From the NCBI GenBank assembly GCA_028703215.1, contig JAQVNH010000085.1, forward strand, positions 1 through 5,654: 5,654 nucleotides of DNA, given 5' to 3'. The DNA comes from Eubacteriales bacterium (GTDB taxonomy: Bacteria; Bacillota; Clostridia; Acetivibrionales; STF1-152). The translations under genes and the position numbers were made by a program. The notes under the pieces are model-generated. The model saw only the letters and a program-made list of their open reading frames with translations, did no database searches and was not told where the DNA came from. This document shows, piece by piece, positions 1 through 5,290 of the stretch. How positions within the stretch are numbered: the stretch's first letter is position 1; every line of letters starts with the position of its first letter.

Positions 1-15
1 CACTCACTTCTCCCT
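1..15 (-). other. Possible ribosome binding site and GTG start of the next gene
   Basis: AGGGAG (15-10) stands 6 bases before GTG (3-1) on the minus strand, about 85 bases from the predicted transcription start. The window ends at this codon, so no protein can be read and the call rests on spacing alone. Confidence 0.25.
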
Positions 16-48
16 ATAGAATATATCCGTTTTTTAGTTATATTTATT

Positions 49-69
49 TTACCATGCTTCCATATTCAT
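49..69 (-). other. Six-codon mini-ORF in the leader of the next unit
   Basis: Downstream of the extended -10 promoter, AAAGGAG (80-74) is followed after 4 bases by ATG (69) and a frame reading MNMEAW then TAA (51-49). The ribosome binding site is strong, yet the peptide is only six residues. It may be a leader peptide or chance, as the region is AT-rich. Confidence 0.25.
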
Positions 70-93
70 TTTTCTCCTTTTTTATACTGAAAT

Positions 94-121
94 ATTATAC
101 CATCAATGCGCTGACAGACAA
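94..121 (-). promoter_or_regulatory. Probable promoter for the gene beyond the left edge
   Basis: TGGTATAAT at 102-94 on the minus strand is a perfect extended -10 element. TTGTCT at 121-116 (4 of 6) stands 16 bases upstream as a -35. It follows the terminator directly, so it would start a new transcription unit near position 87 running off the left end of the window. Confidence 0.6.
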
Positions 122-152
122 AAAAAATACAAGTATTCAACTTGTATTTTTT
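120..152 (-). terminator. AT-rich terminator after the ECF gene, possibly bidirectional
   Basis: A perfect 12-bp inverted repeat, AAAAAATACAAG (122-133) and CTTGTATTTTTT (141-152), encloses a 7-base loop. On the minus strand the 3' arm ends in eight consecutive T. It starts 45 bases after the ECF stop codon. Only two pairs are G-C, so the stem is weak, but the shape is that of an intrinsic terminator readable from either strand. Confidence 0.6.
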
Positions 153-197
153 GAGAAACTAATTTCTATGCCCAGCTGTAACTTTTATCTTTTTTCT

Positions 198-776
198 TCA
201 TTCTCCGGTCTTCGGGATCTTATTTGCTCTCTCCAGCGCGCCGATAACTGCAAATGCTATTACCGCGCCTATTGCGGCCGTCACGAGCTGCGGCCAGCTG
301 AACATGAATGTCAGCGCTGTCGCGGCAGGAGCCGGCATTTTCTTTACTCCGAGCATTAAAATGACTCCCCCGTAAAGTATCAGGAATTTGATCACCGCTC
401 CGATGCCTGTTCCCAATATCGCGGCTGCTTTTCCTTTTTTTCTGAACAAAACAAAAAACAGAACGAATACGAAGTTGCCGAGCGCTATGAACGGCGAAAA
501 CAAAAGCACGAACGGCGCAGTTGCGGTCGTATTCGTAAGTGCCGCAAACAGAGGCGCCAGGACCGATATTATTGCCGCCCCGCCCAATCCAACCATAGCT
601 CCCGCAACCAGAAGGCAGGCATTTACCAGAGGACCGACTACAAAATTGCTGTTCGGTCCCAGCGGCACAAACCTTCCCAAATACTGAAACACTAACGTGA
701 GCGCCAAAAGTATCGCTGTTCTTGTAATAAATTGGGTCTTGCTCATTTTTTCCTCAGATAAGTTATCACTTTTCAT
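198..776 (-). CDS. ECF-type transporter S component (substrate-binding membrane subunit), substrate unknown
   Basis: A 192-residue very hydrophobic protein with about six membrane segments, fitting the S components of energy-coupling factor transporters, which capture vitamins or other micronutrients and dock on the shared EcfT–EcfA module. From the second Met, residues 10-26 form the first helix. GPLVNACLLVAGAMVGLGG and the Pro/Asn-rich turns after it resemble the unclassified clostridial S components. No ecfA or ecfT gene is nearby, so it would use a module encoded elsewhere (group II). ATG 776 has GAGGTG at 6 bases. A second ATG at 746, with GAGG at 5 bases, would give 182 residues beginning MSKTQFITRT, a more typical N terminus. 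The frame also opens at GTG 785, which lacks its own site. A leader attenuator precedes it and a terminator follows. I cannot name the substrate. Confidence 0.82.
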   Translation of the reverse strand: MKSDNLSEEKMSKTQFITRTAILLALTLVFQYLGRFVPLGPNSNFVVGPLVNACLLVAGAMVGLGGAAIISVLAPLFAALTNTTATAPFVLLFSPFIALGNFVFVLFFVLFRKKGKAAAILGTGIGAVIKFLILYGGVILMLGVKKMPAPAATALTFMFSWPQLVTAAIGAVIAFAVIGALERANKIPKTGE

Positions 777-782
777 TAAGTA

Positions 783-788
783 CACCTC
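783..788 (-). promoter_or_regulatory. Ribosome binding site for the ATG at 776
   Basis: GAGGTG at 788-783, spaced 6 bases from ATG 776, is a better match than GAGG (755-752), which is spaced 5 bases from ATG 746. The longer protein is therefore preferred, though both starts could be used. Confidence 0.6.
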
Positions 789-810
789 TTAAGTAATGTA
801 TTTTTGAATA

Positions 811-862
811 AATAAAAATTCTTCCTTGAAATAAATATTTTCAGTATTTATTCAGGAAGAAT
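811..862 (-). terminator. Terminator/attenuator hairpin upstream of the ECF S-component gene
   Basis: ATTCTTCCTTGAAATAAATA (818-837) and the segment 845-862 pair over about 18 bp with two single-base bulges and a 7-base loop. On the minus strand the stem is followed by a T-rich tail, TTTTATTTATT. It ends about 30 bases before the ribosome binding site of the downstream gene. It either ends the pnp/peptidase/TM1266 transcript or, with the competing pairing just upstream, conditionally stops transcription into the ECF gene. Confidence 0.7.
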
Positions 863-893
863 CGTATTCAAACCCTGCCATATCAATTCCCCC
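855..893 (-). promoter_or_regulatory. Antiterminator pairing competing with the ECF leader terminator
   Basis: On the minus strand GGGGGAAU (893-886) can pair with AUUCUUCC (862-855) over 8 base pairs, two of them G-U. The second element is the 5' arm of the terminator stem below, so the two structures exclude each other. This is the usual logic of a transcription attenuator. The pairing is seen in the sequence; regulation by it is inferred. Confidence 0.4.
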
Positions 894-985
894 TTCGATA
901 AGATATTTTCCTTTCGTCAGGCATTTCACTTATATCATTCCGGGATGAAGACTCTGCGCCTCCGTTCGGATAATATCATATTTTC
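863..985 (-). ncRNA. Candidate structured leader RNA upstream of the ECF gene, class not assigned
   Basis: The minus strand between the TM1266-family stop and the terminator hairpin holds about 120 non-coding bases with riboswitch-like traits. AUAAG (933-929) pairs with CUUAU (903-899). It encloses GUGAAA, a mini-hairpin CCU-GACGA-AGG and AGGAAAA, and is followed by CGAAGG and the run GGGGG. UGCC (923-920) can alternatively pair with GGCA (879-876), and AUAUC (906-902) with GAUAU (884-880). Upstream is CCGAACGGAGGCGC. I found no signature of the TPP, SAM-I, FMN, cobalamin, purine, THF, preQ1-I, glycine, T-box or c-di-GMP-I leaders. The GAAA…CCU…AGGAAA…CGAAGG layout vaguely recalls the Moco-type RNA from memory, which I cannot confirm. 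It could be ordinary spacer. Confidence 0.35.
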
Positions 986-989
986 TATC

Positions 990-1235
990 TCAATACATAA
1001 CTGACACCTTTGTTTTAACGCCCTTTAAATTGCCTAATTTGCCTGTCAGCGCGCCGATCTCGTCATTGCTGCCGTCCACGATGACCGAAATTATTGAGAT
1101 GTTGCGGTCTCTGTATGGTATTCCCAGCCTTCCGACGATCATGTCTCCGTAAGAGCCAAGAATTTCATTGACTGCCTGCGATGACTTTGTTCTGTCTTCA
1201 AGCGCTATGCCGACAACCGCGATCCTTGATTCCAT
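990..1235 (-). CDS. TM1266-family putative iron-only hydrogenase system regulator (small ACT-like protein)
   Basis: An 81-residue protein that fits the TM1266 family, small single-domain proteins with an ACT/ferredoxin-like fold, named for their association with [FeFe]-hydrogenase maturation genes (hydE, hydF, hydG). Recognisable blocks are RIAVVGIALEDR near the N terminus, YGDMIVGRLGIPYRDRNIS in the middle, and DEIGALTGKLGNLKGV towards the C terminus. No DNA-binding domain, membrane segment or catalytic motif is visible, so a ligand-sensing or protein-binding role is more likely than direct DNA binding. ATG 1235 is preceded by AAGGGG at only 4 bases, a modest ribosome binding site. It follows the M16 peptidase gene by 95 bases, and no hydrogenase gene is in the window. 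Family assignment is confident; function in the family is only proposed. Confidence 0.9.
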   Translation of the reverse strand: MESRIAVVGIALEDRTKSSQAVNEILGSYGDMIVGRLGIPYRDRNISIISVIVDGSNDEIGALTGKLGNLKGVKTKVSVMY

Positions 1236-1330
1236 ATTACCCCTTCTCTCGTCCGATTGCGTATTCGATCTATTTTACCGGATTGAACGATACTTTAAAA
1301 ACCCGCTTCCCCCGTTCGACGTTCTCTTAT

Positions 1331-2596
1331 TCAGCTGAAAAGGATTTTATCTATGTCTTCTCCCATAAGTTTATCAACTTTTCCGACAAGCGCAACAGCT
1401 ATTTCCTTTGTTTTGAAAATATTTTCAGTTGTTTCGCGGATCGAGTCCATATTGACCGCATCGATCTTTCCAAGAACTTCGTCAGGCGTTTTTATATGGC
1501 CGAGAAGAAGTTCGGATTTCCCGATGCTGTTCATTCTGCTGCTCGTGCTTTCGAGTCCGAGAATGAAATTGCCCTTAAGCTGCTCTTTTGCCTTGTCAAG
1601 CTCTTCCCCGGCGATCCCGTTTTCCAGGAGAAGTCTGATTTCATGGATTATCATCGAAATCACAGTTTTGAGATTATATGGGTTCATGCCGGCGTAAATC
1701 GTAAACAGGCCATTTTTGACATAAGCCGATGGGTAGGAGAATATCGAGTAGACAAGCCCTTTTTCTTCCCTAATCTTCTGGAATAGTCTTGAACTCATAT
1801 TGCCGCCGAAAATATTGTTGACAGCCGCAAGAGAATAAAGCCGGTCATCACCCTGCTCTATCCCGTCAAGCCCGATACATGCGTGAACCTGTTCAATGTC
1901 CTTGACCTTGACCTTCATTCCTTTGGAGAATGTTTGGGCCGCATCTTCGAAAGGTTCTTTCTTTTTGGCTTCCCATCCGCCAAACAGCTTCTCCGCGGTC
2001 TCCGTAAGATAAATTTCGTCGAAATTTCCCGCTACGGAAACAACGGTGTTGGCGGGGATATAATTGAGAGACAAATACCGCATGATGCTTTGTCTGTCGA
2101 TCCCGGAAAGCGATTTTTTTGTTCCGAGCACCGGCATCCCCAAAGAACTGTTCTTCCATGCGAGCCTGGTCAGCACATCATGCACCAGATCATCCGGCGT
2201 ATCCTCATAAAGGCTGATTTCCTCAAAGATGACGTCACGCTCTTTTTCGATATCCTCTTTGTCGAATTTCGAATTGAAGAATATGTCGGCAAGCACCTTC
2301 AGGGAAGTCCCGAGGTGCTCGTCGAGTGTCATCGCATATAGGCATGTGCATTCTTTTGCCGTGAAGGCATTCAGCTGCCCTCCGATGCTTTCGATGCTTT
2401 CAGCTATTTCCTTGGCGCTCATGCTTTCAGTGCCCTTAAACAGCATATGCTCGATAAAATGCGAAATGCCGTTATTAAATTCGTTTTCGTTTCTTGATCC
2501 GGTCCTTATCCATACTCCGACTGCAACTGAGCGGAGATATGGTATCTTTTCGTAAACAAGCCTGACACCGTTATCAAGGGTCAATTTATTATACAT
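1331..2596 (-). CDS. M16 (pitrilysin/processing-peptidase type) zinc metallopeptidase
   Basis: A 421-residue single-chain M16 peptidase of the mitochondrial processing peptidase-like branch. The inverted zinc motif HxxEH is present as HFIEH (46-50), and the third ligand is Glu126 in ERDVIFEEI, the standard 76 residues after His50, so the enzyme should be active. The C-terminal half carries FGGNMSSRLFQKIREEKGLVYSI, holding the Arg and Tyr typical of active members. No signal peptide is visible, so it is probably cytoplasmic. It starts 8 bases after pnp, and its ribosome binding site AAGGAG overlaps the pnp stop codon, suggesting translational coupling. The Bacillus counterpart in the same position is mlpA (ymxG). 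The substrate is unknown. The 95 bases after it show neither a terminator nor a convincing promoter, so the next gene is probably co-transcribed. Confidence 0.93.
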   Translation of the reverse strand: MYNKLTLDNGVRLVYEKIPYLRSVAVGVWIRTGSRNENEFNNGISHFIEHMLFKGTESMSAKEIAESIESIGGQLNAFTAKECTCLYAMTLDEHLGTSLKVLADIFFNSKFDKEDIEKERDVIFEEISLYEDTPDDLVHDVLTRLAWKNSSLGMPVLGTKKSLSGIDRQSIMRYLSLNYIPANTVVSVAGNFDEIYLTETAEKLFGGWEAKKKEPFEDAAQTFSKGMKVKVKDIEQVHACIGLDGIEQGDDRLYSLAAVNNIFGGNMSSRLFQKIREEKGLVYSIFSYPSAYVKNGLFTIYAGMNPYNLKTVISMIIHEIRLLLENGIAGEELDKAKEQLKGNFILGLESTSSRMNSIGKSELLLGHIKTPDEVLGKIDAVNMDSIRETTENIFKTKEIAVALVGKVDKLMGEDIDKILFS

Positions 2597-2604
2597 TCGG
2601 CTCC

Positions 2605-4707
2605 TTATTTCCCGGCTTGAGGTGTAAGCGCGTCTTTTCTGGAGAGATTGATCCTTCCCATTTTATCGACTTCAAGAACAACAACAGGTATGATATCGCC
2701 TATCTTGACCACATCCTCGACTTTGTCGACGCGTTTGGTATCAAGTTTGGAAATGTGAACGAGTCCTTCCTTGCCGGGAAGAAATTCCACAAATGCTCCG
2801 AATGCCATTATTCTCATAACTTTACCGTCGAATCTCTGGCCGGGTTTGACTTCGCCGGCTATTCCCTGGATTATCTGTATCGCTTTGCATGAAGCCTCTG
2901 CGTCTGTTGTCGCGATAAAGACCCTGCCGTCATCGTTTATGTCTATTTTTACTCCGGTTTCAGCTATTATCTTATTGATCGTCTTTCCTCCGGGTCCTAT
3001 TACCTCTCTGATTTTATCAGGATCTATGCTGATCGTGACTATCTTGGGAGCATATTGTGAAAGCTCGGCTCTCGGAGCGGCGATGGTTTTGAGTATGACA
3101 TCGTCAAGTATCTGCATCCTTCCCTTTTTTGTGAGTTCGAACGCTTCTCTGATGACATCATTGCTCAATCCGTCTGTTTTTATATCGACCTGTATCGCGG
3201 TTATTCCATTTTTTGTACCGGCTACCTTGAAATCCATGTCTCCGAAGAAGTCCTCTATTCCCTGAATGTCCATTATCGCAACATATTTATCCGGGTCGTT
3301 TTCATCTGTTACCAGACCTGCTGATATACCGGCTACAGGTTCCTTTATCGGAACGCCGGCATCCATGAGAGCCAAAGTGCTTCCGCAAACGCTCCCCTGA
3401 GATGTCGAGCCGTTTGACATAAGAACTTCCGAAACAAGCCTGATCGCGTAGGGGAAACATTCTTCATCGGGAATCACAGGCTCCAGCGCTCTTTCAGCAA
3501 GCGCGCCGTGTCCGATCTCTCTTCTTCCCGGTCCTCTCGAAGGTCTGGTTTCTCCGACGCTGTATGACGGGAAGTTATAGTGATGCATGTACCGTTTTTG
3601 TTCTTCGAGATCCATTCCGTCAAGCATCTGGACTTCTCTGAGAGCCCCAAGCGTAACAGTTGTCAGAACTTGTGTCTGGCCTCTCTGGAAAAGACCGGAT
3701 CCGTGTGTTCTCGGAAGCACGCCTACCTGCCCTGATAAAGGCCTGATCTCATCCAGTCCTCTTCCGTCGACTCTTTTGTGTTCTTTAAGGATGTATTCTC
3801 TTACGACCTTCTTTTCAAGTTTATAGACGGCAGTCCCGAGATTCGCGTCCTGATCGGGATATTTTTCCGCAAACTGCGCTTTTATATCAGCTGTAAGAAC
3901 CGAGATGTTTTCATCCCTGACATTTTTGTCAAGCGCCAGCACAGCTTCTCTCATTCTTGCGTATCCGAAATCATTTACATCATCTATTATTTCCTGCGGA
4001 ACGGCTGAAGAAGTGTATTCATATTTTTTCTTGCCGATTTCCTTTACTATCCCGTCTATGAAAGCAAGGATATTTCGGATTTCGTCATGACCTTTTTTTA
4101 TGGCGTCAAGCATGACGTCATCAGGCACTTCTTTTGCGCCGGCTTCGATCATGATGATTTTCTCCTTTGTTCCGGCGAGGGTGACATACATCAGGCTTTT
4201 CTCTCTTTGCTTTGCGTTCGGGTTAACAATAACCTCCCCGTCTACCAACCCCAGTATGACTCCTCCTATAGGACCGTTCCAGGGAATATCCGAAATTGCG
4301 ACCGCAATCGAAGAGCCGATCATCGCGGCGATTTCAGGCGAATTATCCTGATCGACAGAAAATACTGTATTTACAACGGTCACGTCGTTTCTCAGATCGT
4401 CCGGAAATAACGGCCTCATCGGCCTGTCTATGACTCTTGATGTCAGAACGGCCTTTTCCGTGGGCTTCCCTTCTCTTTTTATAAATCCTCCGGGTATTTT
4501 GCCTACGGCGTAAAGACGCTCTTCATAATCAACGCTGAGCGGGAAATAGTCGAGGCCCTCTCTTGGCTTTGTTGATGAAGTTGCTGTTGATAATACTACG
4601 GTATCCCCGTATTTCACAAATGCGGATCCGTTCGCGAATTGTGCAAGGTCGCCGGTTTCAATCGTCAGCTGACGGCCCGCAAACTCCGTGGTAAATGTTC
4701 TATTCAT
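2605..4707 (-). CDS. pnp: Polyribonucleotide nucleotidyltransferase (PNPase)
   Basis: A 700-residue, full-length PNPase. It degrades RNA 3' to 5' by phosphorolysis, releasing nucleoside diphosphates, works as a ring-shaped trimer and takes part in mRNA decay in the cytoplasm. Domains in order: first RNase PH core (about 10-140), helical linker (about 145-300), second RNase PH core (about 305-545), KH domain (about 553-615) with GPGG at 571-574, and S1 domain (about 620-692) with FGAFVEFLPGKEGLVHISKL. Catalytic Asp486 and Asp492 lie in EDFFGDMDFK, and the phosphate-binding loop GSTSQGS is at 433-439. The RNA-gripping loop reads FIKR (75-78), where E. coli has FFRR, a variant I believe is usual in Firmicutes. 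The start is fixed by AGGAGG at 6 bases. The stop codon TAA runs into the ribosome binding site of the downstream peptidase gene. Confidence 0.98.
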   Translation of the reverse strand: MNRTFTTEFAGRQLTIETGDLAQFANGSAFVKYGDTVVLSTATSSTKPREGLDYFPLSVDYEERLYAVGKIPGGFIKREGKPTEKAVLTSRVIDRPMRPLFPDDLRNDVTVVNTVFSVDQDNSPEIAAMIGSSIAVAISDIPWNGPIGGVILGLVDGEVIVNPNAKQREKSLMYVTLAGTKEKIIMIEAGAKEVPDDVMLDAIKKGHDEIRNILAFIDGIVKEIGKKKYEYTSSAVPQEIIDDVNDFGYARMREAVLALDKNVRDENISVLTADIKAQFAEKYPDQDANLGTAVYKLEKKVVREYILKEHKRVDGRGLDEIRPLSGQVGVLPRTHGSGLFQRGQTQVLTTVTLGALREVQMLDGMDLEEQKRYMHHYNFPSYSVGETRPSRGPGRREIGHGALAERALEPVIPDEECFPYAIRLVSEVLMSNGSTSQGSVCGSTLALMDAGVPIKEPVAGISAGLVTDENDPDKYVAIMDIQGIEDFFGDMDFKVAGTKNGITAIQVDIKTDGLSNDVIREAFELTKKGRMQILDDVILKTIAAPRAELSQYAPKIVTISIDPDKIREVIGPGGKTINKIIAETGVKIDINDDGRVFIATTDAEASCKAIQIIQGIAGEVKPGQRFDGKVMRIMAFGAFVEFLPGKEGLVHISKLDTKRVDKVEDVVKIGDIIPVVVLEVDKMGRINLSRKDALTPQAGK

Positions 4708-4713
4708 ATTTTT

Positions 4714-4719
4714 CCTCCT
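4714..4719 (-). promoter_or_regulatory. Ribosome binding site fixing the pnp start
   Basis: The consensus AGGAGG at 4719-4714 sits 6 bases before the ATG at 4707. The open frame reaches back to a GTG at 4731, but that codon lies inside the leader hairpin and has no Shine-Dalgarno, so the ATG is the start. Confidence 0.9.
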
Positions 4720-4727
4720 GATTTGTA

Positions 4728-4795
4728 CCACAGGACGTAGCTTGTAGATTCCAGTCCGGAGATTCCGGCTCAGAAGCTACCTTCTACGACTGTGG
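4728..4795 (-). promoter_or_regulatory. Long imperfect hairpin in the pnp leader, candidate processing or autoregulation site
   Basis: This 68-base segment folds back on itself. CCACAG (4728-4733 on plus) pairs with CTGTGG (4790-4795), CGTAG (4736-4740) with CTACG (4784-4788), GTAG (4744-4747) with CTAC (4777-4780), and the apex CCGGA-GAT-TCCGG spans 4756-4768. Small internal loops separate the blocks. An alternative pairing GTAGCTT (4737-4743) with AAGCTAC (4774-4780) also exists. The base lies 8 bases upstream of the pnp Shine-Dalgarno. In E. coli and Streptomyces a hairpin between rpsO and pnp is cut by RNase III, and in E. coli PNPase then represses its own synthesis. The fold is seen; the role is inferred by position. 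Confidence 0.65.
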
Positions 4796-4798
4796 CCT

Positions 4799-4827
4799 AT
4801 TATATCCATGCCGCGCTCGCGGCAATG
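4799..4827 (-). promoter_or_regulatory. Possible pnp-specific promoter
   Basis: A perfect TATAAT lies at 4804-4799 on the minus strand. The upstream box is poor: TTGCCG at 4825-4820 matches 4 of 6 but leaves only a 15-base spacer, while the 17-base position reads CATTGC. A small hairpin, TGCCGC (4809-4814 on plus) with GCGGCA (4819-4824), overlaps this region. Transcription would begin near 4792, at the foot of the pnp leader hairpin. E. coli pnp also has its own promoter downstream of rpsO. The weak -35 keeps this tentative. Confidence 0.35.
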
Positions 4828-4840
4828 AAATTATTTAAAT

Positions 4841-4865
4841 AAAACAGGAGCGGGGTGACCGCTCC
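4841..4865 (-). terminator. Intrinsic terminator between rpsO and pnp
   Basis: The inverted repeat GGAGCGG (4847-4853) and CCGCTCC (4859-4865) forms a 7-bp GC-rich stem with a 5-base loop. On the minus strand it is followed by TGTTTTATTT. It begins three bases after the rpsO stop codon. A terminator in this position (t1) is known in the E. coli rpsO–pnp unit, where it lowers read-through into pnp. The short, interrupted U tract suggests partial rather than complete termination. Confidence 0.75.
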
Positions 4866-4868
4866 GAA

Positions 4869-5132
4869 TTACTTTCTCAACTCGAGTTTTGCAATTATTT
4901 GACGGTATCTCTCTATATTTTTCCTCTGAAGATAATTCAGCAATCCTCTTCTTTGTCCAACCATCTTCAGCAATCCTCTTCTTGAATGATGATCGTTTTT
5001 GTGAAGTTTGAGATGCTCGTTGAGGTGATTGATCCTTTCGGTGAGGATAGCGATTTGAACTTCTGAAGAACCGGTGTCTTTCTCATTGATTTTGTAGCTG
5101 TCGATAATTTCCTGTTTTTTTTCTTTCAGCAT
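4869..5132 (-). CDS. rpsO: 30S ribosomal protein S15
   Basis: An 87-residue protein that matches S15 over its whole length. It is a primary binder of the central domain of 16S rRNA and helps nucleate the 30S platform. The hallmark blocks are present: DTGSSEVQIAILTERINHLN (residues 20-39), then HLKLHKNDHHSRRGLL and VGQRRGLLNYLQRKN in the helices that contact the rRNA three-way junction. Typical length is 87-89 residues. The ATG at 5132 is preceded by GGAGG at 7 bases. The TAA stop is followed three bases later by a terminator hairpin, and pnp comes next, the same order as in E. coli and Bacillus. An 18-base stretch encoding RRGLLK/N is duplicated exactly, see the repeat entry. Confidence 0.98.
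   Translation of the reverse strand: MLKEKKQEIIDSYKINEKDTGSSEVQIAILTERINHLNEHLKLHKNDHHSRRGLLKMVGQRRGLLNYLQRKNIERYRQIIAKLELRK
4936..4983 (-). repeat. Two exact 18-bp direct repeats inside rpsO, 30 bp apart
   Basis: The 18-base string TTCAGCAATCCTCTTCTT (plus-strand reading) occurs at 4936-4953 and again at 4966-4983, an offset of exactly 10 codons. Both copies are in frame and encode RRGLL plus the start of the next codon (Lys or Asn). The protein-level duplication is normal for S15. The identical codon choice in both copies is what makes the DNA repeat perfect. It is probably chance plus codon bias, not a mobile or regulatory repeat. Confidence 0.85.
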
Positions 5133-5206
5133 GGTATTGCCTCCGTTTGATTTAATACCCGCGAGCTTCGTAAAAGGTTGGAGCTTCCTTTAACCAGGCA
5201 TGCGGA
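5133..5206 (-). promoter_or_regulatory. rpsO leader: structured 5' UTR with the Shine-Dalgarno in a hairpin loop, candidate S15 autoregulatory site
   Basis: Reading the minus strand, GGTATT (5159-5154) is the exact complement of AATACC (5138-5133), the six bases just before the rpsO ATG. The 15-base loop between them carries the Shine-Dalgarno GGAGG (5144-5140). Upstream, UCCGC (5206-5202) can pair with GCGGG (5162-5158) around an inner helix AAAGG (5191-5187) with CCUUU (5177-5173). The outer helix shares its last Gs with the SD hairpin, so the two compete. S15 is known to repress its own translation by binding leader structures, including a pseudoknot in E. coli and a three-way junction in Geobacillus. 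The pairings are seen here; S15 control is inferred. Confidence 0.5.
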
Positions 5207-5221
5207 TTCATAGCATTAAGT

Positions 5222-5250
5222 AGTTTAACATACAAAGTTATAATTGTAAA
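5222..5250 (-). promoter_or_regulatory. Probable sigma-A promoter of rpsO (and pnp)
   Basis: On the minus strand, TTTACA at 5250-5245 matches the -35 consensus at 5 of 6 positions. A 17-base spacer is followed by TAAACT at 5227-5222 (4 of 6), with the extended -10 dinucleotide TG at 5230-5229. Transcription would start near 5215, giving a leader of about 80 bases before the rpsO ATG. It lies between the hydrolase stop and rpsO, where a promoter for a ribosomal-protein unit is expected. Confidence 0.6.
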
Positions 5251-5290
5251 CAAGCCGCCCCGGTAAAATGTCATCGAAATCTGAAACCGG

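Noticed and set aside
54..359. A 101-codon plus-strand frame crossing the left terminator and the end of the ECF gene
   Set aside because: It reads through the terminator hairpin and antisense to a well-supported membrane protein gene, with no recognisable protein family.
952..970. The bases ACGGAGGCGC on the minus strand, as in the 5' part of some lysine riboswitches
   Set aside because: From memory the lysine aptamer is roughly 160-180 bases with other conserved blocks, such as AAGGGGAG followed by GCCGAAG, that I do not find here. The space before the terminator is too short, so the match is probably chance.
1236..1330. TAAAAT (1277-1272, minus strand) as a promoter for the TM1266-family gene
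   Set aside because: No acceptable -35 stands at 16-18 bases; the best is TTTTTA, matching about half the consensus in an AT-rich stretch.
1181..1786. A 201-codon open frame on the plus strand opposite the M16 peptidase
   Set aside because: It lies opposite a gene with intact zinc motifs, has an unlikely composition and no good ribosome binding site, and looks like an antisense shadow. The same applies to the other plus-strand frames opposite pnp, the peptidase and the ECF gene.
4809..4824. GC-rich hairpin TGCCGC…GCGGCA as a second rpsO terminator
   Set aside because: No T tract follows it on the minus strand; the next bases are TGGATATAATAG. It may be a minor mRNA structure.
5260..5290. 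CCGGT/ACCGG inverted repeat behind the carbon-nitrogen hydrolase as its terminator
   Set aside because: The stem is only 5 bp around a 21-base loop and lacks a U tract, so I do not call a terminator.
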